Of a stretch of 64,000 nt of DNA, positions 57,018 to 64,000 are shown in pieces. Each line of letters begins with the position of its first letter. Within the stretch, counting starts at the first letter, position 1. Origin of the DNA: Streptomyces bambusae (GTDB taxonomy: Bacteria; Actinomycetota; Actinomycetes; Streptomycetales; Streptomycetaceae); contig NZ_JAJAUZ010000009.1 of NCBI RefSeq assembly GCF_020532645.1, positions 122,519 through 186,518 of the forward strand, given 5' to 3'. The translations under genes and the position numbers were made by a program. The notes beneath the pieces are model-generated. The model saw nothing but the letters and a program-made list of their open reading frames with translations. It had not been told where the DNA came from and searched no databases.

Positions 57018-58106
57018 GTGAAGCCGACCGTCTGCCTCTGCATGATCGTGAAGAACGAGTCCGCCGTCATCGAACGCTGTCTCGCCTCCGCACGGGACCA
57101 CATCGACACCTGGGTCATCTCCGACACCGGTTCCACCGACGCGACCCGGCACCTGATCCGCACCGCGCTCGACGGCATCCCCGGCGAGCTCCACGAGGAC
57201 CCCTGGGTCGACTTCGGGCACAACCGGAGCCTCAACATCGCCCGGGCCCGGGGCAAGGCCGACTACCTGCTCCTCCTCGACGCGGACCTCGTGCTCCGCC
57301 AGGACGCCCCGCTGCCACCGCTGCGGGCCGACGCGTACATGCTCCGCCACGAAGGCGACACCGAGTACCGCATCAAGCGCCTGGTCAACGGCAGTCTCCC
57401 CTGGCGGTACGAGGGCGTCACCCACGAGTACCTCACCTGCGACCGGTCCGAGAGCGTGGCCCTCCTCGACGCGCTCGTCATCGAGGACCACGGCGACGGC
57501 GGCTCGAAGCACGACAAGTTCGAACGGGACGCCCGGCTGCTGCGCGCCGAGCTGGAACGCGACCCGTCCAATGCCCGGACCGTCTTCTACCTGGCCCAGA
57601 CCATGCGCGACATAGGCGACCGGGCCGCGGCCATCCGGCTGTACGAGCAGCGCGCGGGCATGGGCGGCTGGCCGGAGGAGGTCTACCAGTCCCTGCTCCA
57701 GGTCGGGACGCTCCACGGCGACAGCGGAAACCCCGCCGACTGGCCGGCCGCCATGGACGCGCTCATCCGTGCCTGGGAGTCCCGGCCCCAGCGCCTCGAA
57801 GCCTGCTACGAACTGGTCGCCCGCCTACGGCTCCGCGGCCACCACCACACGGCCCACGCCCTCGTACGGTCCTGTCTGGACCGGGACGCTCCCGACGACG
57901 TCCTGTTCACCCAACCCTGGGTCTACCGGTGGGGGCTGCTGTTCGAGTACTCCATCACCGCCTACTGGGTGGGCGAGATGACCGCTTCGCTCGCGGCCTG
58001 CGACCGGCTCCTCGCCCTCCCCGACCTGCCCGCCCCCTACCGGGAGCAGACGCTCCGCAACCGCGGCCTCGCTCTCCGGCACCTCGCCGAACCGGCCGGC
58101 GTCTGA
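57018..58106 (+). CDS. Glycosyltransferase family 2 with TPR-like tail
   Basis: A 362-residue protein. The GT-A nucleotide-sugar domain is at the N-terminus: [62 protein letters not shown], where DAD is the likely metal-binding DxD. After residue ~190 the protein becomes helical and TPR-like ([40 protein letters not shown]). This SunS-like combination often glycosylates peptides or surface proteins. It is divergent from the collagen-like gene, so that protein is a plausible acceptor. The GTG has AAGG upstream. Confidence 0.9.
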   Translation: MKPTVCLCMIVKNESAVIERCLASARDHIDTWVISDTGSTDATRHLIRTALDGIPGELHEDPWVDFGHNRSLNIARARGKADYLLLLDADLVLRQDAPLPPLRADAYMLRHEGDTEYRIKRLVNGSLPWRYEGVTHEYLTCDRSESVALLDALVIEDHGDGGSKHDKFERDARLLRAELERDPSNARTVFYLAQTMRDIGDRAAAIRLYEQRAGMGGWPEEVYQSLLQVGTLHGDSGNPADWPAAMDALIRAWESRPQRLEACYELVARLRLRGHHHTAHALVRSCLDRDAPDDVLFTQPWVYRWGLLFEYSITAYWVGEMTASLAACDRLLALPDLPAPYREQTLRNRGLALRHLAEPAGV

Positions 58107-58131
58107 GCCGCGGCCACCGGCCCCGCCGCCC

Positions 58132-58884
58132 CTACCGTCCCGGCGCGACGAAGCGCAGCGGCGCCGGGCGCCGTACGGGCGGCGCCGGTACGGCCGGTGC
58201 GAAGGGCTTCGAGAAGAGGGCCAGCAGGCCGGGGTGCACCACGCACAGCGGCATGCGTCCCGTCTCGGCGGCGGCCGTACGGAGCCTCTCGTCGTGCGCG
58301 AGCCGGTCGGCGCTCACGTACAGGAACGCGTTCTGCGCGTACCAGGGTTCGATCTCCGGATCGTCCCACAGGCGGGTGCGCAGGCAGTCGACGAGTTCGT
58401 AGCCCCAGCGGGCGAAGTGGTCGCGCCAGTAGTTCGGCCACTGCTCGTTGCGGTGGTCGCTGCCGGTCTGGCCGGGGACGGCCGCGGAGAAGAGCACCAC
58501 TTCCGACAGCGCGCAGAGGTCGGCCACCAGCGACTCGGCCCGGCCCGGATCCAGGTGCTCGGCGACCTCCACGCACATCGCCAGCCCGAACCGTCCGCCG
58601 TCCAGCCGCAGCGGCCGTCCGAGGTCGTGGCGCAGGAAGCACTCGGCCGGAATGCGCAGGGCCTCCTCGTCGACCCACTCCCCGTCGACCCCCAGGATCT
58701 TCTCCGCGCCCAGCTCCCGGGCAGTCCGCAGCCAGGAACCGGTTCCGCAGCCCAGGTCGACCACGTCGGCAGGCCGCACCAGATCGAACACGAGCGGCAG
58801 CACCCGCCCGGCAGACCGCGCCGAACCGTCCTGCTGACTCTCGTAGAACCACGCACCGTACGCCGCCGCGTCCCCGTGGGACAT
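58132..58884 (-). CDS. Class I SAM-dependent methyltransferase
   Basis: A 250-residue methyltransferase. Motif I is VVDLGCGTGSWLRTARELGA at about residues 41-60, followed by ILGVDGEWVDEEAL and MCVEVAEHLDPGRAESLVAD. The C-terminus adds a short basic Pro-rich tail (PAPPVRRPAPLRFVAPG). It transfers methyl groups from SAM to an unknown acceptor. Tail-to-tail with the glycosyltransferase (25 bases apart), it is close to the collagen-like protein and could decorate the same glycan. The ATG has GGGGTGATG upstream. Confidence 0.88.
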   Translation of the reverse strand: MSHGDAAAYGAWFYESQQDGSARSAGRVLPLVFDLVRPADVVDLGCGTGSWLRTARELGAEKILGVDGEWVDEEALRIPAECFLRHDLGRPLRLDGGRFGLAMCVEVAEHLDPGRAESLVADLCALSEVVLFSAAVPGQTGSDHRNEQWPNYWRDHFARWGYELVDCLRTRLWDDPEIEPWYAQNAFLYVSADRLAHDERLRTAAAETGRMPLCVVHPGLLALFSKPFAPAVPAPPVRRPAPLRFVAPGR

Positions 58885-59051
58885 CGCATCACCCCAGCAC
58901 TCGCCGCTCGCCACCGCCACTTTGCTGGAACGGACCCTTCCACAACGAACACCGGGCACGGGCCTGCCACGCCCGGTACCTTGGCGCTCGGCGAATGGGG
59001 GTTGGCCATGGCGGGCGGCAGGAGCGTCGCAGGGAGCGGGGGCGGGCGCCC

Positions 59052-61487
59052 GTGACCGGCAGACGAAGTGGCCGCGGCGCGGGCGGCGGGGGCGTGGGGC
59101 CGGACAGGACGCCGGGGGCGCGCGGCATGGCGGCCGGCGACGGGCTCGGCCTCGGCGTCAGCGGCGACCGGAACGACGTGCACGTCGACGGCGACGTGGT
59201 CGCGGGCGACAAGCACCACAACCACTACTACCCGACCGCGCGGACCCCGGTCGCATGGCCCTTGCGGATCGGCTCCGTCCCCCTGCTCGCGACCGCGTTC
59301 CAGCCCCGCCCGCACCTGCGCGCCGCGATCGACGAGGCCCGGCACGCGGGCGGATCCCCGGTCCTGACGCAGGTCCTGTCCGGCGGCGGGGGCGTCGGAA
59401 AGTCCCAGCTCGCCGCCGCGTACGCGCACGAAGCAGGGCTGCTCGGCACCGACCTGGTGCTGTGGGTCCCGGCCACCGAGGTCCAGCAGATCGTCATCCT
59501 GTACGCGGAGGCCGCCCGCCTGGTCGGCGCCGCGGGGGCCGACGGCAGCGACGTCGAGACGGACGCCCGCGCGTTCCTCAACTGGACGGCCTCGACGGCC
59601 CGGTCCTGGCTGGTCGTCCTCGACGACATCACCGACCCCGTGGCGGTCGGCCCGTGGTGGCCGGCCGGGCCCGCCGGCTGGGTGCTGGCGACGAGTCGGC
59701 TGGGCGACGCCCGGATGACCGGCGGCAACCGGACCCGCATCGACATCGGCCTGTACACGCCCGAGGAAGCCGTCGCGTACCTGAAGGCCCGGCTGGCCGG
59801 CGAAGCCGCCGCCCACCTCCTCGAAGACCGCGCCGCCGACCTCGCCGAAGCCCTCGGCCGCCTCCCGCTCGCCCTCGGCCACGCCGCGGCCTACCTCGTC
59901 AACGAGGGCCTCACGGCAGGCGCGTACCTCGCCCGCCTCGAAGACAGCCGCCAGCGCCTGGACCAACTCCTGCCCGGCTGGGCCGACACGGAACAGTACG
60001 GCCGCAGCGTCGCAGCCACCCTCCTCCTCTCCCTCACCGCCGCCAACGCCGCCACTCCGGGTCCCCCCGACCTGCCGGAACGCATCCTCCAGATCGTGGC
60101 CCTCCTGGACCCGGCGGGACATCCGGCGGAGATCTGGGAAACGGCGGCGCTGCGGGGGGTGCTCCGGGCACCGCAGGAACCCGAGCCGACGGCACGCCCC
60201 ACATGGTGGAAGCGACTCCGCCGGAGGCCTCAACCCCCTCCCCCGGCCCCGCCCGAACCGAACCCCTCCGAGATCCAGTCGGCCCTCCAGGTCCTCCATC
60301 GCTACCACTTGATCACGTACGACTCCCGCAGCGACCACCGCCAGATCCGCATCCATGCCCTCACGGCCAGGGCGGTACGCGAAACGACCCTGCCGGCTCG
60401 CACGGCGCGCATCGCCAGGGCGACGGCAGATGCGCTGGTCGACGTCTGGCCCTGGGTAGACGAACACCACCGCGAACTCGCGGCAACCCTCCGCACCAAC
60501 ACCGACGCGTTGCGCCTGCATGCGGACGGGCACCTCTGGAGCGACGGCCCGCACAGCATCTTGTACCTCGCCGGGCACAACCTGACGGTGTCCGGCCTGT
60601 ACGGGGCTGCGCACGACCACTGGCAGGCCATGCTGGATCAGATATCAGAGCTGTTCGGGGCCAACCACCCCGAAGCCCTCAAACTCAGCGCGCTCCTTGC
60701 CGCCGCCCACAGCAACCTGGGCCACTACCGGGAAGCACTCGCTCTCGAAAAGACGGTGCTCGCCGACTTCGAGCGCAGGCTCGGAATCGATCATCCCGAC
60801 ACTCTCGTCGCCCGCGCCAACCTCGCCACCACCTACCACGACCTCGGCCGATACGAGGAAGCCCTCGGGCTGGAGGAATCAGTACTCGCCGACCGCGAAC
60901 GCATCCTCGGCGGCACCCACATCGAGACGCTGCGCGCCCGTGCCAACCTCGCTGCCACCTACAGCCTGCTCGACCGGTACGAGGAGGCGCGCACTCTGGA
61001 GGAATCGGTACTCGCCGACCGCGAACGCATCCTCGGCACCGACCACCCCGACACCCTGATCACTCGCGCCAACCTCGCCACCACCTACCACGACCTCGAC
61101 CGACACGACGAAGCCCTCGCACTGGAGGAGTCGGTACTCGCCGATCGCGAACGCATCCTCGGCACCGACCACCCCGACACCCTCCTCGCCCGCGCCAACC
61201 TCGCCAACGCCTACGGCTTGCTCGACCGGCACGACGAAGCCCTCGCGCTCAAGGAGTCCGTGCTTGCCGACCGCGAACGCACACTCGGCACCGACCACCC
61301 CGACACCCTCCTCGCCCGACGCTTCCTCGCCACCACCTACGCCCGGCTCCACCGACGCGAGGAGGCCCTCGTCCTCATGGACCGAGCCAAGGCCGACTAC
61401 CTCCGTGTCCTGGGCCCCGAGCACCCCGGCACCATCACCTGCATCGAGCGGGCCAAAGCCCTGCGCCAACGCGCAGAGGACGATTGA
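59052..61487 (+). CDS. NB-ARC/TPR protein (STAND family)
   Basis: An 811-residue protein. The N-terminal ~50 residues are a Gly/Asp-rich strand (VSGDRNDVHVDGDVVAGDKH) of a kind common before NB-ARC domains. The ATPase follows: Walker A LSGGGGVGKSQLAAAYAHEA near residue 115, Walker B RSWLVVLDDITDP near residue 192 and the VLATSRLGD sensor motif. A linker with a Pro-rich loop leads to the C-terminal kinesin-light-chain-type TPRs of exact 42-residue period (LGTDHPDTLLARANLA). No effector domain is fused at the N-terminus, so signalling may go through another protein. The repeats are nearly identical at DNA level. GTG start with G-rich upstream. Confidence 0.85.
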   Translation: MTGRRSGRGAGGGGVGPDRTPGARGMAAGDGLGLGVSGDRNDVHVDGDVVAGDKHHNHYYPTARTPVAWPLRIGSVPLLATAFQPRPHLRAAIDEARHAGGSPVLTQVLSGGGGVGKSQLAAAYAHEAGLLGTDLVLWVPATEVQQIVILYAEAARLVGAAGADGSDVETDARAFLNWTASTARSWLVVLDDITDPVAVGPWWPAGPAGWVLATSRLGDARMTGGNRTRIDIGLYTPEEAVAYLKARLAGEAAAHLLEDRAADLAEALGRLPLALGHAAAYLVNEGLTAGAYLARLEDSRQRLDQLLPGWADTEQYGRSVAATLLLSLTAANAATPGPPDLPERILQIVALLDPAGHPAEIWETAALRGVLRAPQEPEPTARPTWWKRLRRRPQPPPPAPPEPNPSEIQSALQVLHRYHLITYDSRSDHRQIRIHALTARAVRETTLPARTARIARATADALVDVWPWVDEHHRELAATLRTNTDALRLHADGHLWSDGPHSILYLAGHNLTVSGLYGAAHDHWQAMLDQISELFGANHPEALKLSALLAAAHSNLGHYREALALEKTVLADFERRLGIDHPDTLVARANLATTYHDLGRYEEALGLEESVLADRERILGGTHIETLRARANLAATYSLLDRYEEARTLEESVLADRERILGTDHPDTLITRANLATTYHDLDRHDEALALEESVLADRERILGTDHPDTLLARANLANAYGLLDRHDEALALKESVLADRERTLGTDHPDTLLARRFLATTYARLHRREEALVLMDRAKADYLRVLGPEHPGTITCIERAKALRQRAEDD
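60786..61416 (+). repeat. Five tandem 126-bp TPR-coding repeats
   Basis: Units start near 60786, 60912, 61038, 61164 and 61290, each with a 126-base period coding 42 residues. Much of each copy is identical, especially around CTCGCCGACCGCGAACGCAT. High identity suggests recent unequal exchange or gene conversion, and copy number may vary. Confidence 0.8.
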
Positions 61488-61519
61488 CGGCCAGGGCCGA
61501 GCCCCTGCACCCCTTTCGT

Positions 61520-62770
61520 TCACCCCGCCCGCTCCCCCTCTCCCCGCACCCCCGCCACCGCCACCGCCGTCGCCCCCGCCAGGCTCCCCCAGAGCGCCAG
61601 CGGTCCGTACGGTGCCAGGGCCGTGATGACCGCCGGGGAGACCGCGAGGCCGAAGCCGGTGGAGAGTTCGAAGCGGGCCAGGGTGCGGCCGAGGGCGTGG
61701 GGTGGGGCGAGGACCGTGACCAGGGCGGTCGCGCTGCCCGCGTAGATGATCTCGCCGAGGGTGCAGACGACGGAGACGGCGGCGATGGCGGGGGCGGCCC
61801 ACCCGTTCCCGAGGGACGCGGCCGCGAGGAACCCGACGTACGACCCGGCGAGCACGATCCCGGCGATGCCCAGCGCGGTGCGCCGGCCGTAGCGGGACAT
61901 CAGGACGGTGACGGGGACCTGGAGGGTCACGACCAGCACCGTGTTGGCGACGAAGATCGCCGCCGACCACACCGGCGATGCGCCGAGCTGCGTGACCAGG
62001 ACCAACGGCAGTGCGATCTCGGGCACGTTGAGGCAGAACACGTAGACCACGTTCGCGGCGAGCAGCCTCCGCATCCGCGGCACGGGCCGCCCGTCGTCCC
62101 CGCCCCCGCCCCCTCCCCCGGCGGCGGCCACGGCTCCGGACCCGGACCCGCCGCCGGGAACCACCCGCACCCGCACCGACCACGCCAGCCCCGCCGCCAC
62201 CAGGTACGCGATCCCCGTCACCCCCGCCAGCACCCGCAGCGCCCCCGTACCCCCGGCCAGGCAGGCCATCGCGAGCAGCGCCCCCGCCCCCATCCCGGCA
62301 TTGCGCAACGCCCGTCCCGCCGCGAGCGCGGTGTCCCGTTCCCGCCCGTGGACGAGCGTGGCGACGACCGCGGCGTGCGCGGCCGGCCAGGCCTGGTTCC
62401 CAATGCCGAGGAACAGCGCCGCGGCCGCGAACGGCCAGACCCGCCCCACCGGCGTGGCCAGCAACACCGCCACGCCCAGCACCCGTACCAGCATCGACGC
62501 CGCCACGACCGTGCTGCGCGCACCGCGGTCCAGCCAGCGCCCGACCGCCGGCATGCACAGCAGTCCGACGACGATCCCGGCAGTCATCGCAATGCCGGTG
62601 GCCGGCGCGGACAACTGCAGAACCGTCACGCCGTACAAGAGGAGGAAGGGCCGCAGCAGACCGGTGCCGAGCGCGTCGACGACGAGGGCGACGGCGTAAC
62701 GGGGGCCTCCGGAGGCCCGGACGAGGGCGCAGGGCCGGATCCTGGGTGCGGTGTTCGCGACAACTGGCAT
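61520..62770 (-). CDS. MFS transporter, probable exporter
   Basis: A 416-residue major facilitator protein with about twelve membrane helices, such as PRYAVALVVDALGTGLLRPF and ATGIAMTAGIVVGLLCMPAV, followed by the inter-helix signature AVGRWLDRGARSTVV. The cytoplasmic loop in the middle is a Gly-rich stretch ([20 protein letters not shown]). Substrate is unknown; the form is that of drug or sugar exporters. The ATG at 62770 is used; a GTG at 62806 is an alternative. It is divergent from a DUF5937/ArsR regulator and probably controlled by it through the palindrome at 62812-62828. Confidence 0.88.
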   Translation of the reverse strand: MPVVANTAPRIRPCALVRASGGPRYAVALVVDALGTGLLRPFLLLYGVTVLQLSAPATGIAMTAGIVVGLLCMPAVGRWLDRGARSTVVAASMLVRVLGVAVLLATPVGRVWPFAAAALFLGIGNQAWPAAHAAVVATLVHGRERDTALAAGRALRNAGMGAGALLAMACLAGGTGALRVLAGVTGIAYLVAAGLAWSVRVRVVPGGGSGSGAVAAAGGGGGGGDDGRPVPRMRRLLAANVVYVFCLNVPEIALPLVLVTQLGASPVWSAAIFVANTVLVVTLQVPVTVLMSRYGRRTALGIAGIVLAGSYVGFLAAASLGNGWAAPAIAAVSVVCTLGEIIYAGSATALVTVLAPPHALGRTLARFELSTGFGLAVSPAVITALAPYGPLALWGSLAGATAVAVAGVRGEGERAG

Positions 62771-62811
62771 GCCGTGAACGGTGCGTACGGCCACCCCGCC
62801 CGGCACGTCGC

Positions 62812-62828
62812 TTGACGCAGAACGTCAA
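62812..62828. promoter_or_regulatory. Operator between MFS exporter and regulator
   Basis: TTGACG-cagaa-CGTCAA, a perfect 6-bp dyad with five-base spacer, midway between the divergent starts (62770 and 62870). It is the likely site for the adjacent regulator; TTGACG can also serve as a -35 element. Confidence 0.6.
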
Positions 62829-62869
62829 ACGTCGGCAGCAGCGTCCGCGCCAACCGCGATGATGATCAG

Positions 62870-63952
62870 ATGACGTTGCGGATCGACATCACCGGCATGC
62901 CGCCCGAACGGCTGCGGTTCGCCGCCTCCCCCCTCGCCGAGCTGACCGCAATGCTGCACGTGCTCGCCGAACCGGAGCACCATCCGCAGGTCGCCGCGTG
63001 GGCCGCCGACGTATGGGCCGGGCTGCGGCCGGACCTGGCCGAACGGCTGCGGGAGGCGGAGTTCCTCTGGCGGGCGTCGCAGGCCGACTTCCTGCTGCCA
63101 GCCCGGCCGCGTCCGACGCTCGCGGAGGAGCTGGACGACGTGGACCGCATCGACGACGAGACGTACGTGTCCGCCGCCCTCGTCACCACCTGCGGCAACC
63201 GGATCCACTTCACCTCCCCGTCCCCGCTCACCGACCCCACCGCCCGCGAGCTGGCCCTGGAGCTGGCCCAGGCCCGCGGCCCCCGCCAGGAGGCCTTTGC
63301 GGAACGGCTCCTCGCGGACCCGTCGGCGGTACGGGCCCGGGTACGCGAGACGTTGGAGGCGTGCGGCCCGGCGTTCTTCGACACGGCCTGGGCGGACTCC
63401 GCTGTTCCGCTCGCCACCGACCTGCGCGTGAAGAACGACCTGCTGACCCGCAAGGGCCTCGGGCCGGTCCTGGCCGCGGTGTCCGGCGCGGTCGCCCTGG
63501 CGCCGGACGGCGACTGCATCCTCGTCGACAAACTGCTCGACAAGGCGACGACCGCCGCCGGCACCGGCGTCACCTTCATCCCGAGCGTCTTCGGCCGCCC
63601 GCACCTGGCGATCGTGCACGCGCCGGGCTGGCACCCGGTGGTCCAGTACCCGGTCGCCGAGCCGCACCCCGCGGAACCCGTCTCTCTGGAAACGGTCACC
63701 CTCCGCCTCGAAGCCCTGGCGCACCCGACCCGCCTGCGCCTCCTCCGCACCCTGGCACGCGGCCCCCACACCAACGGCGAACTCGCCCACGCCTGGTCCC
63801 TCACACCCCCCGAAGTCTCCCGCCACCTCACCCACCTCCGCCGAGCCAACCTCCTCACCACCCGCCGCGACGGCCGCTACATCCGCTACAGCCTGAACCT
63901 CCCGGCGCTGACGAGCCTGGGCACGGACGTACTGGCGGCGGTACTGCGGTAG
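62870..63952 (+). CDS. DUF5937/ArsR-type winged-helix regulator
   Basis: A 360-residue regulator. The N-terminal ~260 residues match the DUF5937 sensor domain (LRFAASPLAELTAMLHVLAE, ALVTTCGNRIHFTSPSPLTD). The C-terminus is an ArsR-type winged helix: LEALAHPTRLRLLRTLARGP, then HTNGELAHAWSLTPPEVSRH, LTHLRRANLLTTRRDGRYIR. Such proteins usually repress an adjacent transporter or enzyme gene until a ligand binds. The start has only a weak GATGATGAT before it. The palindrome at 62812-62828 lies in the shared 99-base promoter region. The remaining 48 bases of the window hold no feature. Confidence 0.88.
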   Translation: MTLRIDITGMPPERLRFAASPLAELTAMLHVLAEPEHHPQVAAWAADVWAGLRPDLAERLREAEFLWRASQADFLLPARPRPTLAEELDDVDRIDDETYVSAALVTTCGNRIHFTSPSPLTDPTARELALELAQARGPRQEAFAERLLADPSAVRARVRETLEACGPAFFDTAWADSAVPLATDLRVKNDLLTRKGLGPVLAAVSGAVALAPDGDCILVDKLLDKATTAAGTGVTFIPSVFGRPHLAIVHAPGWHPVVQYPVAEPHPAEPVSLETVTLRLEALAHPTRLRLLRTLARGPHTNGELAHAWSLTPPEVSRHLTHLRRANLLTTRRDGRYIRYSLNLPALTSLGTDVLAAVLR

Positions 63953-64000
63953 GGGGTCGGGAGTCGACAGAGCCGGGGGGCGGGGGCGGGCGGCAGGTCC

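Noticed and set aside
1..64000. tRNA, rRNA, prophage or conjugative element
   Set aside because: I looked for cloverleaf-type stems, integrases, phage structural genes and transfer genes and saw none; the only mobile-element-like gene is the TnpB relative.

Overview
This is high-GC DNA with the gene density, codon use (G/C in nearly every third position), GTG/TTG starts and lipoprotein/secreted-protein style of a Streptomyces chromosome or a close relative. It looks like an accessory or sub-telomeric arm rather than a core region. I saw no rRNA, tRNA or CRISPR array. Nearly all genes are complete. The exceptions are a transporter cut off at base 1 and one gene broken by an in-frame TGA (19186-19638).

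Layout. (1) 1-6221: a minus-strand cassette for a small amino-acid-derived metabolite, with an EamA-type exporter (partial), an ATP-grasp ligase, an FAD/NAD(P) oxygenase-like flavoprotein, an XRE/MmyB-type regulator and an amino acid permease. The flavoprotein and permease promoters share one architecture (TTGCC-N2-TTGACR-N17-CAGCAT), and both transcripts begin with a leader hairpin. (2) 6329-11551: a giant CHAT-protease / NB-ARC / TPR protein with a small membrane-anchored partner. (3) 11767-22096: secreted subtilase, FG-GAP protein, winged-helix-like protein, broken HEAT-repeat gene, BioF2/CelD-type acetyltransferase, membrane protein. (4) 22394-24040: a lone TnpB-like RuvC nuclease without a visible zinc ribbon, with a strongly structured 3' end. 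(5) 24033-29026: YdeI/DUF1905-type protein, two VOC proteins, a PGRP amidase with two peptidoglycan-binding domains, an HTH/DUF2690 protein and a secreted unknown. (6) 29039-31561: an ECF sigma / anti-sigma / lipoprotein regulon with two matching SigL-type promoters. (7) 31654-43428: mixed metabolism and regulation, including an ADP-ribosylglycohydrolase, a geranylgeranyl-reductase-family enzyme, an HTH/Clp-N pair behind a striking operator, GNATs, a DUF3224/WYL divergent pair, a sirtuin, an NPP1 (necrosis-inducing-like) secreted protein and a 31-residue membrane protein missed by length-limited gene finding. (8) 43452-48758: SH3 protein, TPR membrane protein, small secreted protein and an ATPase. 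(9) 48990-55646: a 2053-residue RHS protein with a short hydrophobic tip and a small membrane protein after it. (10) 55639-58884: a collagen-like secreted protein, glycosyltransferase and methyltransferase. (11) 59052-63952: a second NB-ARC/TPR protein, then an MFS exporter divergent from a DUF5937/ArsR-type regulator.

The most system-like sets are the metabolite cassette at the left edge, the two STAND/TPR ATPases (one with a caspase-like CHAT domain and membrane partner), the RHS tip with its possible immunity protein, the collagen-like glycoprotein set, and the ECF regulon, whose promoters can be read directly. Functions are inferred from motifs and recognisable family features; no database search was possible.
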